Assembly (NCBI RefSeq): GCF_041296385.1 | Contig: NW_027184085.1 | Span: 53,535,109 to 53,599,108, forward strand | Reading direction: 5' to 3' | Source: Aphelocoma coerulescens | Taxonomy: Eukaryota > Chordata > Aves > Passeriformes > Corvidae | Length of the DNA: 64,000 nt | Shown here: positions 48,201-58,988 of the stretch, one piece after another | How positions within the stretch are numbered: position 1 is the first letter of the stretch | How the letters are laid out: the number at the start of each line of letters is the position of its first letter | Made by a program: the position numbers and the translations under genes | The notes under the pieces: model-generated | What the model saw: the letters and a program-made list of their open reading frames with translations, nothing else | What the model was told of the DNA's origin: nothing | Database searches by the model: none

Positions 48201-51200
48201 GTCACCTCTGATGAAGACATTCAGGACAAGTTTCCAAAGGGAGCTGAAAAGAAATAAGCATCAGTTGCTGGGATGCTTTCATTTTTTTAAAATTCCATTT
48301 TTAGTGGTCTGTAAGCTATATCTGCAGGGTTCTAATTAGAATTATTAAGACTTCAAAAATTGATTAACTGAGGAGACAGACATGTTTAGAAAATTGCCCA
48401 GATAGTCTTTTTTTCTTTCATGTTTATAATGAGATTGGTGTCAAGAAAGGGACTCAAAAAAGTTAAAGCAAAGAAGGCATTTAAAATTGCCAGATAATCT
48501 TGTTTAGAACTACTGGCTACAAGATAGTTTAGAACTATCTTGTTTAGTCTACATGCTCCAAAAATTAGTTTTAATTCTGGATTTCATGTCTGTTGTATGA
48601 CTTGGACAAGTGTCAGGTGTCAGGTGTTGGTTTAGGTAGATAACTGGAAGAAATTTAAGGAAAGGTCACTAGAAGTTAGTATCACCATGATGCCCAAGAT
48701 ATTTTACTCTGAGGTTCGTTCGCATCTATGACATAAAGTTCATGGTTGGAGTATTCCTAGTGTTGGAATTAGTTGTGGTATTTGAAGGAAGAAACCATTG
48801 ACGAAGTGTTGATTTCTGCTTTAATGTCACTGAACTAGAGTCTCAGTCTCTAAAAATCCTCAACACAGGATGATTTTGAGGCTTGGGTTTCACAGAGGTC
48901 ACCAGACCAAATGTAAAACAGTTGCTAAAACAAGGGCTGTGATTAAGGTTGAAGTTCAGGGTGGGAGAAAAACATGGAAGGAAAAGTCTAAGAATAGTAC
49001 AGTAGCCTAAGTTAGGATCTTGTGTGGCTTGTTGCATATTTTGATCTTTTAGGTTGGTGGTGTGGGTGAGGCTTTGTCCTAGATTATTGGTGATACTCTG
49101 TTAGGAAAAGTGAGTGAAAGGCTACAAAAAACCCAAAATCAGAAAACACAAAGAGTCAAGGTCAAGCAGCTCATGGACAGTGTTTGAACCTGGGCCAGTG
49201 CTTCCTTCTGGCTGCATTCTCCTACTCTGAAGCCTAACCGTGAGCACCCAACACTTTTTCCAGTAGTCCTATGGCTCTTCCCAGCTCTTTCCTGGTGTTG
49301 GTGGCCCAGGCAGAGAGGATCCTGGGCTTTGCTGAGAAGCACACCTAAGGCAGATTGGAAGAGGAATATATTTAATATCATAATATTCCCAAAATATTTA
49401 TGGATTAAAAGTAGTAAGGAGACCAGCTCCCACACTATTCCTTAATTCTGCCTAATTATGTGTTCTCTGCTTCTAACTCCAGTTTAACATTTTATTTTGA
49501 TGTCTGATCCTAGCTGTAAATTAGCTAGCCCAGCATTAATTCAATATGTAAGAACACTGAAAGACAAGTGCTGAAGGAGCTTTTATGTTAATTAAATGGC
49601 CTTTGGGTGTGATGCTGGTGACACTTGGGACTTTCATTTGTCACAGTCTTAAACCAAGACATAACTCTCACAATATAACTTTAGTCTCAGGACAGCTGAG
49701 AATCTCAAGCCTAAATTATGACACAAGAGCCTTTTGGACATCAATCCTCAAATTCTCGTTGCAGACCACTTACCACCTTTTTCCTGCCAGAGACTTTGAA
49801 TAAGCATTCTGAAAATCTGAGTTAAATTAACGTAAACAAAAGACACTATATGTAAAAAGGATTTAAAATAAATACTGGGAAAAACACCCCACTGTGCACC
49901 CCATTTCTCCTTATCAGAAATGTACTTGGAAGTGAACGCTGGTTAGACACCCAAGCATTGCCAATAAATGACAAGTTTAAAACAGAGACCAATGCTGTGA
50001 CCAGTCACAGATTTCCTTCTTTAACATCTTCATGCTTTATGGAAATATAAGCTCTTATCTGTGTCTCAAAGCATAGGAGGACAGGAAGTTTAAACTATTG
50101 CATAGGCTCTCTCTGGAAACAGCCCCCAGGATATTATTGGTATTTTTTGCATTATAATGACTTCAGAAAAATAGAACACCAGTCTAAGGTTTTTGCTATT
50201 TCTCCCACAGTCTAATAACATCTAGAAAATCTAAATTAAAAGATCAAGATATACACCTGGTTTTCAAAGTTGTTGTTTTTTTTTTTTAATAAGGCGGGTG
50301 GTGTACTGTACAGGTAAGAAAATTTGGGGATTTCTAGTAGGGAGGACGAATTTCTCAGCCTACACTGAGACGTGAAACCTGGGAGCTTGAAAAAACTAAA
50401 CACATACCAAAGTCCACATACATGCAAGATCTCAAATTCATCTGTTTTATCCTGCATTAATCAGAGATCAAATTTCTCATAGACTGAACCCTCACTCTAA
50501 TATGAAGGTTAGCCTCCATATTAGAGAGAACTCCTAAGCTTCAGGGTGGATGAGCCAGGATGGGTGAAATGCTATTACTGTTTCAGTAAACTTTGAAAAA
50601 ACCTTCTAAATCCTCAAGGGGGGGAAAAGCAACTCAAAATCCTCCAGGGAAAAAAAATTCAAAAAGCCCATAAGATGAATGTCAAGAAGATGTGCAGGAG
50701 ATGAGAGGAAAGTTGTGTTCCCTGTGTTCCTTGCTCTCATTTCTGTCCAACAAAACCAGTGAGTCCTCCAGTGGGCCCCATGTGACAAGCAGCTTTCGTT
50801 CTCCCTCTGCAGGGGAGTCCCTCGCTGTTGGCTGCAGCCATGGGTGATGCATGCTGTGAGCAGGCATTCTCTGCATCCCCGTAACAAAGCGCATTCCCGG
50901 CTGGATTACTCATACTCCACTGGCTTCTGTTTTTCTTCATGTGCACTCATTTGCAAGCCATTAAACAAGAGACACAAAGCTGTCTGTAAAATTGGGTCAC
51001 GTGTGTGTTGCCCTGTCAAGCCATTGGGTTTGCCAAACCCAGGATTTTCCTGCCATCACAATGGATTTTTTAAAGCTCTATCCATGACAAAATTAACAAC
51101 AACAACAAAAATGGGGGGAAAAGGAGGAAAGGGGAAAAAAAATTAACCCATCCCCCCATTCCAAAAACCTGTGGTGCCAAGAAATAAAGATGAAGTTAGT

Positions 51201-51437
51201 ATTCTGTGACACTTTTTTGGTATACCATAGTTCTTCACCATGACGTTTAATTTCTGAAACAAGCTGATGCTTCTTACTATGTTTAATTCTTTTCTAGCCA
51301 AAGTGCATGAGGAAAGACAATTCTACTTTTTACACAATAATGGTTTTGTGCAGCAAAAACATCTTCTGGGCTGAGCATGAACTGAGCCCTGGGATCAGAG
51401 AGTAGATAAGCATTTACCCAAATCATATCCAACTCAC
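42236..51437. other. Non-coding stretch with small hairpins and an A18 tract
   Basis: More than 9 kb without a recognised gene or repeat family. It contains an A18 tract at 46263-46280. An inverted repeat lies at 48519-48543 with perfect 11-bp arms (ACAAGATAGTT / AACTATCTTGT) around a 3-nt loop. A second lies at 50495-50526 with 10-bp arms (CTCTAATATG / CATATTAGAG) around a 12-nt loop. Open frames are all below 110 codons. Under the minus-strand gene model this is intron. Confidence 0.5.
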
Positions 51438-51527
51438 CGCTGTTGACATTCACCCGGGATTTCAGACTCCAGTCATACAGCATCTCTTCCTTTCCATGAA
51501 CTGTACATCCTTCCTGAGCGAAGGGAT
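51438..51527 (-). CDS. Candidate minus-strand exon B, unknown product
   Basis: A 90-nt segment on the minus strand. It follows CAG (intron side 51528-51530) and ends AACAGCG|GTGAGT, a near-consensus donor. Read in phase 1 it encodes about 30 residues with a well-mixed, coding-like composition: DPFAQEGCTVHGKEEM, then LYDWSLKSRVNVN. The acceptor is weak because the pyrimidine tract is broken (GGTTTTCCCAAAAGCCGGACAG). The last base of the 58.9-kb candidate exon supplies the missing first base of its first codon, and the phase-1 end matches the 17.85-kb candidate. The frame stays open for about 50 further codons past the donor, so openness alone is not proof. I recognise no domain; one Cys, one Trp, no membrane segment. 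Confidence 0.35.
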
Positions 51528-53084
51528 CTGTCCGGCTTTTGGGAAAACCGTGTCAGGTTCAGTGGGGTAAGAAGGGTTCTGGAATGATGAATTACCTGAG
51601 GCAGGAAAATCTTAAAGGGAATCCAGGGAATTAAAGTTTCCAAAAGCAATGTTGTTGGAATATTTTTGTTAAAAAGCAAAAGATTTTTGCCTCTGATAAC
51701 AGGAGATTTACCGATAAGTGGGCAAATCCAGGCAATCTGTCTGTGACCACTGCTGGCAAAGTAGGAGGGCAGGAGGGGAGAATGAGACAAGTCAGAGGTT
51801 GTTCTGAGCCACACCTGAGAGATTTTGCTTTGGGGTGGAGGAAAGCCCTCAAAAGGAGAACAGCATTGTCATCCCTGTGTACAGATCTAAGTTTCATGAG
51901 GATTTGTGGGGAAATCATGTGTTAACCCAATAGAAAAGTTTAAAAAACAGAAAACTTTTGCTTTCTCTTAAGAATGCTGCCATCCTGCACCAAGAGACTG
52001 TGAGACTAGAAGTATGGTGGGAGCACTGGGTCTGGGCAGCAGAACCAGTGCTGTTTTTCTCACCCAAGGTAAGGTAAGAGCAGTCAGTAAAAGCCTCAGC
52101 CTGCTTTGCTCTGAATGGTTATGTACTGTCTTGGTGCTGACTGTGAAAAACACCACAAAATTACTTTTAAGAACAGCAGTCCAGAACCCTAGCATTGTCA
52201 GATGTGTGCTTTTTGCATTGCACTAAAGCCTCTCCCCGTTTCTGCCCATCTGTTGTCTCTTCTGCAGCACACATAGAACAGGAATACCAGACAGAAACTG
52301 GTGAGGTCACGAGTGAGTTATCCTTCCTTTCTGTGGCTCTGCCCTCTGGCTGCTGGGACCAGCGATGGAGCACACTGACAAGGTCTCCATCACGAGCGTG
52401 TTCTGGAGAGCCAGAGAGAAATGGCTGTTTCACATGAATGTGGGCCGGATCACAACCACAGGCAGAATTCATCTGAAGTTTGAGAAGATGTTTTGATAAT
52501 TTTGATGATGGATTCAGCTGTAGGAAAAACGGAGGTCTTGCTTGGGTCCAAAGTGTGCCATGTGAAAGCATACATTGGCATTATCCAATAGAGAGACAAA
52601 GCAGAACCATCAGTTCAGTTTGGTGGAGCATGGGTCAGTGCTCCTCCCAGTGAGGTGAAGCTGCTGTTGAGTAGGCATTTCAGCCTGAGCAATGAAGTAA
52701 TAGTCTCCTTTGAGTGCAATTTTAATTAGCATTAATAATTTTGGCCTTCACTCTACCTGTGAGATATATTTGTTCTTTTATAAGGTAAAGACATGAGCTC
52801 CAACTGAGAGATCTGTGTAGCAGGACACTTTGTACACAGTATTAGTTCTGGATTTTGGACGTAGTAAGTTAGTTTCAGCTGCTGCAACTCTGCCTCTGTT
52901 GCTTGTAAAGTTACACTGGAATAGACTTCAGTCAAGCGTTCTTAGCAGTATCTCTAATTTTCCTGTATTATTTGATGGGTGCAGCTGGACACATAATAAA
53001 GATATTTCATTTTCTCACTGATTATTATTTCATAACTTTCCTTTGCTAGGCAGAAGTCTAGGTGGAAAAGCCTGGGAGGGCTGA
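51528..53084. other. Non-coding stretch, nothing recognised
   Basis: No recognised gene or repeat. A 134-codon minus frame (52167-52571) begins after a pyrimidine-rich CGTTTTTCCTACAG acceptor-like run but shows no matching donor and no motif, so I do not call it. Confidence 0.5.
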
Positions 53085-53805
53085 GCCTACCCCCACTTTG
53101 AGCTCTGGTTGGATTGAGAGCAGCCCTGAAGAGAAGGAGCTGGGGGTATCACTGGGTGAAAAATTCAACATGACCCAGCCATGAGCACCCACCCACAGCC
53201 CAGAAAGCCAAACGTGTCCTGGGCTGCATCCAAGGCAGCGTGGGCAGCAGGGGAGGGAGGGGATTCTGCCCCTCTGCTCTTCCCTGGTGAGACCCCACCT
53301 GGAACACTGCAGCCAGCTCTGGGGTCCCAGCACAGGAAGGACCTGGACCTGCTGGAGTGAGTCCAGAGGAGGGCCATAAAGGTGATGGCTGGAGCATCTC
53401 TCCTATGAAGACAGCTGAGAGCATGGGGTTTGTTCAGCCTGGAGATGAGAAGGCTTCAGGGAGACCAAATAGCACCTTCCAGTATATAAATGGAGCCTAC
53501 AAGAGAGCTGGTGAGGGACTTTTGACAAGGGCATGTAGTGAGAGCATAAGGGGTAATGGCTTTAAACCGAAAGAGGGTGGGTTTAAATTAGATACCAGGA
53601 AGAAATTCTTTACTGTGAGGGTCTTGAGGCACTGGCACAGGTTGCTCAGAGAGTTTGTGGATCCCCTGAATTGTTCAAGAACTGGCTGATGGGGCATTGA
53701 ACAACCTGATCCAGTGTAAGGTGTCCTTGCCCATGTTGAGGCAAGTTAGAACTAGATGATCTTTAATGCCCCTTCTAACCCAAACCCTTCTATAATTCTA
53801 TGATT
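53085..53805 (+). mobile_element. CR1 LINE, 5'-truncated, plus orientation
   Basis: A clear avian CR1 element. The order of conserved blocks is right for the 3' quarter of CR1: GAGAGCAGCCCTGAAGAGAA (53115 on), CCTGGGCTGCATCCAAGGCA, GGTGAGACCCCACCTGGAAC, GAGTCCAGAGGAGGGCCA, GGAGCATCTCTCCTATGAAG, GTTCAGCCTGGAGATGAGAA, AGGAAGAAATTCTTTACTGT, GAACTAGATGATCTTTAATG, then the tail TTCTATAATTCTATGAT ending near 53805. CR1 inserts by target-primed reverse transcription, usually 5'-truncated and without clear target duplications, as here. The similarity is good enough to assign a modern avian CR1 subfamily by alignment. The 5' boundary is approximate. Confidence 0.95.
53110..53689 (+). pseudogene. Remnant of CR1 ORF2 (reverse transcriptase C-terminal end)
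   Basis: Inside the CR1 element, the plus frame ending at 53689 retains the C-terminal end of the LINE ORF2 protein. Recognisable pieces are AYKRAGEGLLTRACSE, then RGNGFKPKEGGFKLD, then RKKFFTVRVLRHWHRL. The catalytic reverse-transcriptase core and the endonuclease domain lie 5' of the truncation and are absent. The upstream part of the remnant is frameshifted relative to this frame, so the piece is dead. Frames on the opposite strand (91, 91 and 70 codons) are shadows. Confidence 0.85.
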
Positions 53806-56800
53806 TTGGAGGGATGAGCAAGAAGCTGGGCAATGCCACAGCATACCTGCAATATCCCTGCTATAGTTCTGATTTGTCAGTCTGCTCCTCTGGCTCTGCC
53901 AAAGATGTGTGCAGCCGTGGGAGGATCACACACTCCTTGCTGTTGCTACTTAATTTCTATTTTGCAACATTGAGCTTTGGACAGCCTTGGTATTCATTAC
54001 TGAAAATGTTTAAAGACTCTTCTGGTTGGATGGACAATCCCACAGCCACTCTTCCTTTCAAGAGAACATTTTCATTATTTCCAGCATCTATGACAGGGGT
54101 CGTCTTTCCGTGCCGTCAAATAATAGACAATAACTTGTTTTCTGACAGTGAAGGAGCCTGGATGAAGTCTTTATTTATTTCTTAGAAATCTGATAACAGA
54201 GTTAGCTTCTAAGCATGAAAATACATATGACCTTAAACATCATTGTAGAATTTCTCACAGATATTAAGCGCAACTGCTGACCCCAGTGTGTAAGTATTCA
54301 AGGGGTTCCATATGGGGCATAACCTTTCTTGAGAGTGGTTGTGCGGATTGCCTTGTAGTTCCTGTGTTGTGGTATTGAAAGTCTGGATATATAACTATAA
54401 TATAGCAATGGATTTTTCGTGAAAGAAACCTTATATGAAACTAAAACAATCTCACAAACACAGATAAAATACTTTTAACAAGGCAAAAGACCTGTGTCTC
54501 AATGTCTTATTGTCATATATATCTTTTCTTTGTTGTTGCTCAGAACAAAAGCCTGGCTACATGCATGTACACACATGTATACACACATGGACACACAAAT
54601 GTTTAACGCTATTTCATCATGAAATAATAGAGAACATGCTAGTGTTGTCCTTTGGAAGATGGTCAAACCTGCTGCCAGGAAGAAAGTAGAAAGTGTAAGA
54701 TGTACTTAACTTAGCAGTAAATCCTGTATGTCCAGGTGTATCTGAAAGATTTCCAGGCAGATTTTGCTGACACTGTGAAAAGTAGTGAAAGTTCTGCTGA
54801 TAGGAGCAGGAACAGGATCAGACAGTGATATCTTACTATTTTGAGATTTACAATGTACAGGGTCTGAAAGAAAATAACTCTTCATTACTGCTGTGAACCT
54901 GAACATCATGCAGGCAACAAAGTCTGGGAACTACCTCTTGTGCCATCCTCTTGTGTTCAAACACTGGTCAGAGACAGTGACTCCAGAAAAAAATGCAGCC
55001 ATTTTAGGATAATTTTGGAGGAAATGGTTTTGTCTGAAGTTTGTCGTCTGGTCCCCAGAGGATTATTCTGAGAATGGTTATGAGCTTTAGGGTCTCACAA
55101 AACTGGTCCAGAGAAAGGCTGATCATCACTTGCTTGGATCTGATGGCATTTGTTTGACACTGCATAAATTCTTGAGCAGCTGATAAAATGCCGTGGCTCA
55201 AAGTAGAAATCTGGCAGTCCAATGAGATGATCTGTTCCCCTTAAGTTGTTTTACAGGGCAGTTCATGGTAACCACTGAGAAACCCACTGAAACCCACTCA
55301 GTCAACTGTGTACCTCTCCTAGAACCAGTGTACATTTATGAGTCTGGGCCATATTTAGATTACAATTCTCTTAGTAGGATGGCTACAAAACCAGAAAAAA
55401 CTGTCTTTGGAGAGATCCAGCATGACTTTCCAAGCCAGATTTTCTGAAACTGCAGAATGATGATGAGGATGTATAAAATATGCCTGTCTATTACAAAGCT
55501 CGTATGTGACCGGTGATCTTCCTGCCCAAGATCCTCATAAAGGAGAACTGGATGTGGGTGTGTTTGCAGAGCTCAAACACCTGAGCCCAACTGATCCATC
55601 CTCTGAGAAGGCTGTCAGGACCCTCCCAAGGCATCTGGATCTTCCAGAGGGAAAATAGCAAAGTTTTGTAAAGGATTTCTCAGCTGTTCTTTAGCTGAAT
55701 TACGACCTTTTAGCTTATTTACCAGCTGCAAAGACAGAAATCTTCCTTTTTTCCTAATGTTCTTGTCTCAAAAATTCTCCTGCTATTTTTTTCTCCTATG
55801 TCACTTGGCAGTTTTTATGCCTCCAGGTAATTAAAATTTGTATATATACTTCTGTTCTGAATGTGAGAAAGAATACAGGAAAAATGAATATGTAGATGTA
55901 AAATAACCATTATATTATTTTTCAAATAATCTTTAATGGAATTTTTCAACTCATTCAGTTTTGAAAAAGTATTCCATTATCCTCTTCTGAGGCTCTCTCT
56001 GCAATTTCAAATTCAAGATAGCCATTCATAATGAAACTTATGTCTGAAAAACCTTCATTTTCACATGTAAGTCAAAAGAAAATTAACATTCTTCCTTCTG
56101 GCTGTTCAGTACATTCCCACATATATTAAATATGTGTGACATGTCCCACTGGTCAGCTTTCTTTCACATAATTGTGTGTTTGTTTGGAGCCACTGCTGCT
56201 AAGAATGTGTCGCCTCAGTGTGACTTTACTGATGGTTAACAGTGCAAGGTTTACTGGGAGGGATGGCACCTCGTATTACACAAACACACCCACTACTGAC
56301 CAAAAAACAGATCAGGTGACAGGCACACAAGCTTTCTTTATATGCCCAAACCCAAAACATTAGATTAGAAGCTAAATGTGTGTAGACATTAATTTTCCAT
56401 TTCCATAATTAAAGACATTTTGTGTTTGTGGCACAGGGTTATGTCAACAAGGTTACAGAACTCTTAATGCCTGGGAGGGGACACAGAAGGAGGAGAGATT
56501 AATTTTTGCCTCTAGACAGTCATTTCTGAAGTGGGGAAGATTGCATTTTGTTGATATTTTAATACAGATTTAAAAATAATATAATAGGGTAGCATATAGT
56601 CTCCCTGAGTCAGTCCAGTGGGTTCTATGCGATGAAACACATTTGTTTTAGAAGGGAAGCTGAAACGAGTCTATCAGATAATGTCTCCAGATAGATCATG
56701 TACATAGGAAATGGGTCATTAGTCATCATTATTCAATGATCTTTGCAGGACACTCCTTTCCCTTCTTCATCAAGGCTGCAGGTTTCATATGGCACATTCA

Positions 56801-58897
56801 CTTCTGCACCACCCTGGGGTCGGCATTCCTGCAGGGTAATTGGAACCAGCTGTTTGCCTCCAAAAAAGGCAGAAGGAAGAGGTTATGAAAGTTGAATTTT
56901 TGTAGCCAGAGACAACCCTTTAGAGATAGGGATGGCTTTGACAGTGATATTTAACTTCTATTTGTCATTAAAACTACTGCATTATTTTCTTTTCCTGGAC
57001 AGCTGCAAGGTCTGGTGGCCCTATTTCTGTGAAGAGTGAGTGCATTTAAACTCTTTTTGGTGAAGAGCAATGACTTTTTTCCCTCCATAAAAGCAAACCA
57101 GTGTAACTGCACTGTTAGTGCAGTTAAGTGATTTTGTATGCAAGCATTTTCAGGAGAGGTTGAAGAAGGTGTTAACAGTGAAAGAAGACACTTCAAACTA
57201 AACAGATTCAGCTGGGGGACAAATCCCTCAAATCACTTGAAGTTCAGGAAGCCTTGGCCGGAATGTGCATTTGCTTCCTTACTTTCTGAAAGACAGAGAC
57301 AAACAAAAGCCACCACAAAGTTTTCATCCAAAAACTTGAGAGGTGAAGCCTGCCTAGGAGGTGGAACAGGGGACCTAGCAAAGCTGATGAAGTGGCTTTC
57401 AGAGGCAGTAGGAAGGAAATTGTGGTTTCACGGCTTCGTAGGGAAGCAACTGCAATGCCACTGCAGTATTTTCTTGCTGTGACTCCTTGGAACTTGCAGG
57501 GGGTGTCACAAAGAGCCAGGATGTTTAGAGTGAGTGAAGGTGCAGTTGGTTGGGTTGAAACCCCACATCTGAGAAATCTGAGCAGAGACCCAGGATGTGG
57601 GAGAGTGGGAAAGAAATACCTGAGAGCCGATGCAATCTGAACTGCAGCAACAAAGCTGGGGAGGAGACAGCTGTGGCCAACATTGTCTTGCCTGCACAGA
57701 GGAGAGCACAACGAGCCTCAAGCAGCTCTTGAACACTAGGTTGGACCACTCTTGGTCAGGACTAGACAAGGAATCTGTAGACTCTCTCAGAGCTGGGAGT
57801 GGTGTTTGTCCGCCTCTGAGGCCACGGAGTTTTGGTTAGCATCAAAAATGCATGCAGATGTCCACAGCATAAATCAGGAGTTTTTCCAGAGTTGGGCTGT
57901 TTCTGGGTTCCATCCTGTCAGGCACTTTGTGAAAGTGACTGGTCTCTTCAATCACTATCATGGCCTCCTTTTTATTTTAACAGCTTACCTTTTGTCCCTA
58001 CAAGGGGACAAAACATTCCATGTTTTAATGAAGAAGCACCACTAGTGTGCAGATTTCTTTAAAATTATATTATATTTTCAGAGTCCTTTATGTTATGACA
58101 TTTGTTCAGAAATGTCAGGAAACTTCTAGACAAAACTCAGTCATGCGGACTTATAATGTAACTAAATGGTGTTAGTAACTTCAAGAACCTCTCTCCTTGG
58201 CATTTTCAGTAAGTTACAATCAGCAATTACTTCAGCCTTATGACCCTTACTTCTTAGCTGTGGTTTCTGAGTTTCACCTCAAATTCAGCTTTAGATATGC
58301 AAAAAATCCCATGGGCAAGTTAAGGAAACACCAAGCCTACCTAATTGTTTTTTCATCACAGAAATGCAAGCCACAGCCTATGCTTTGAAAAGAGTATGAG
58401 CTATATCTCCAACAGGCCTGTGTTTGGTCCACTTCAGATGCTGCTTCTGAACTTCAGCAAAAGAATTCATCCATTTTTGATTTTGTTGCAGCTGAAACTC
58501 AGGATATTTTTGTATCTTCTCTGCTTCTTTTCTTTAAGCGTTTCTAATTTACCCAAACTTCACAGTTTGATATCACTCTGTAAATGAATTCTGCAATGTT
58601 TTAGAACCACTCTGTTGCCTTTGTGTGTTTTGAGTAGAAAGATGACAACTGTGCATATCTTGGACAAAATAGTTCACACTTATGAAAAAGGCAGATGATG
58701 ATTCCAGTACAGAAGGGCAGAGGCCTGAAAATATCATCTGCAATCCAAGCAAGGAGTCAAACCAAATACAACAATTGTGAGATGGCCCAAATATCTTTTC
58801 AGTACCACTGAAGTCTGCCCATATTTGGCCTGCAACAGATGATGAAACCACAGTCAATGAGATTGAACTGGAGCAGAGGGGTTTGCAAAGCACTTAC
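53806..58897. other. Non-coding stretch, nothing recognised
   Basis: About 5 kb without a supported gene. Around 57.2-57.85 kb several frames of 70-155 codons overlap on both strands, which reflects somewhat higher GC and fewer stops. No splice-bounded exon or repeat family was recognised there. Confidence 0.5.
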
Positions 58898-58988
58898 CTG
58901 CCAGGAGTGGGTTACTGGAAACACTGGTCAGTGTGCCAAGGGATGCTGACATGCAACTTATGTGTTATCACTGAGTTAATGATGTTGC
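58898..58988 (-). CDS. Candidate minus-strand exon A with start codon, unknown product
   Basis: A 91-nt segment on the minus strand with the best splice signals in the window: acceptor-like CCACTCTTTCATTTCCAG before 58988, and a full-consensus donor GGCAG|GTAAGT (exon side 58898). In the frame that joins exon B, two stops (TGA TAA, 58965-58970) precede an ATG at 58950-58952. The ATG is followed by 17 codons, Ser/Thr/Leu-rich (SASLGTLTSVSSNPLLA), so it would be a 5' UTR plus N-terminus. The final G completes the GAT codon at the start of exon B. Joined A+B+C give a 133-codon frame. Another frame (NIINSVITHKL...) is open for 24 codons before a stop, so the coding assignment is not unique. Upstream non-coding exon(s) and promoter would lie beyond 59 kb, perhaps outside the window. 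Confidence 0.35.

Noticed and set aside
52167..52571. 134-codon minus frame after a pyrimidine-rich CAG
   Set aside because: An acceptor-like start but no donor in frame and no recognised motif; the joined alternatives hit stops quickly.
53058..53697. Minus-strand frames of 66-91 codons
   Set aside because: Antisense shadows of the CR1 element.
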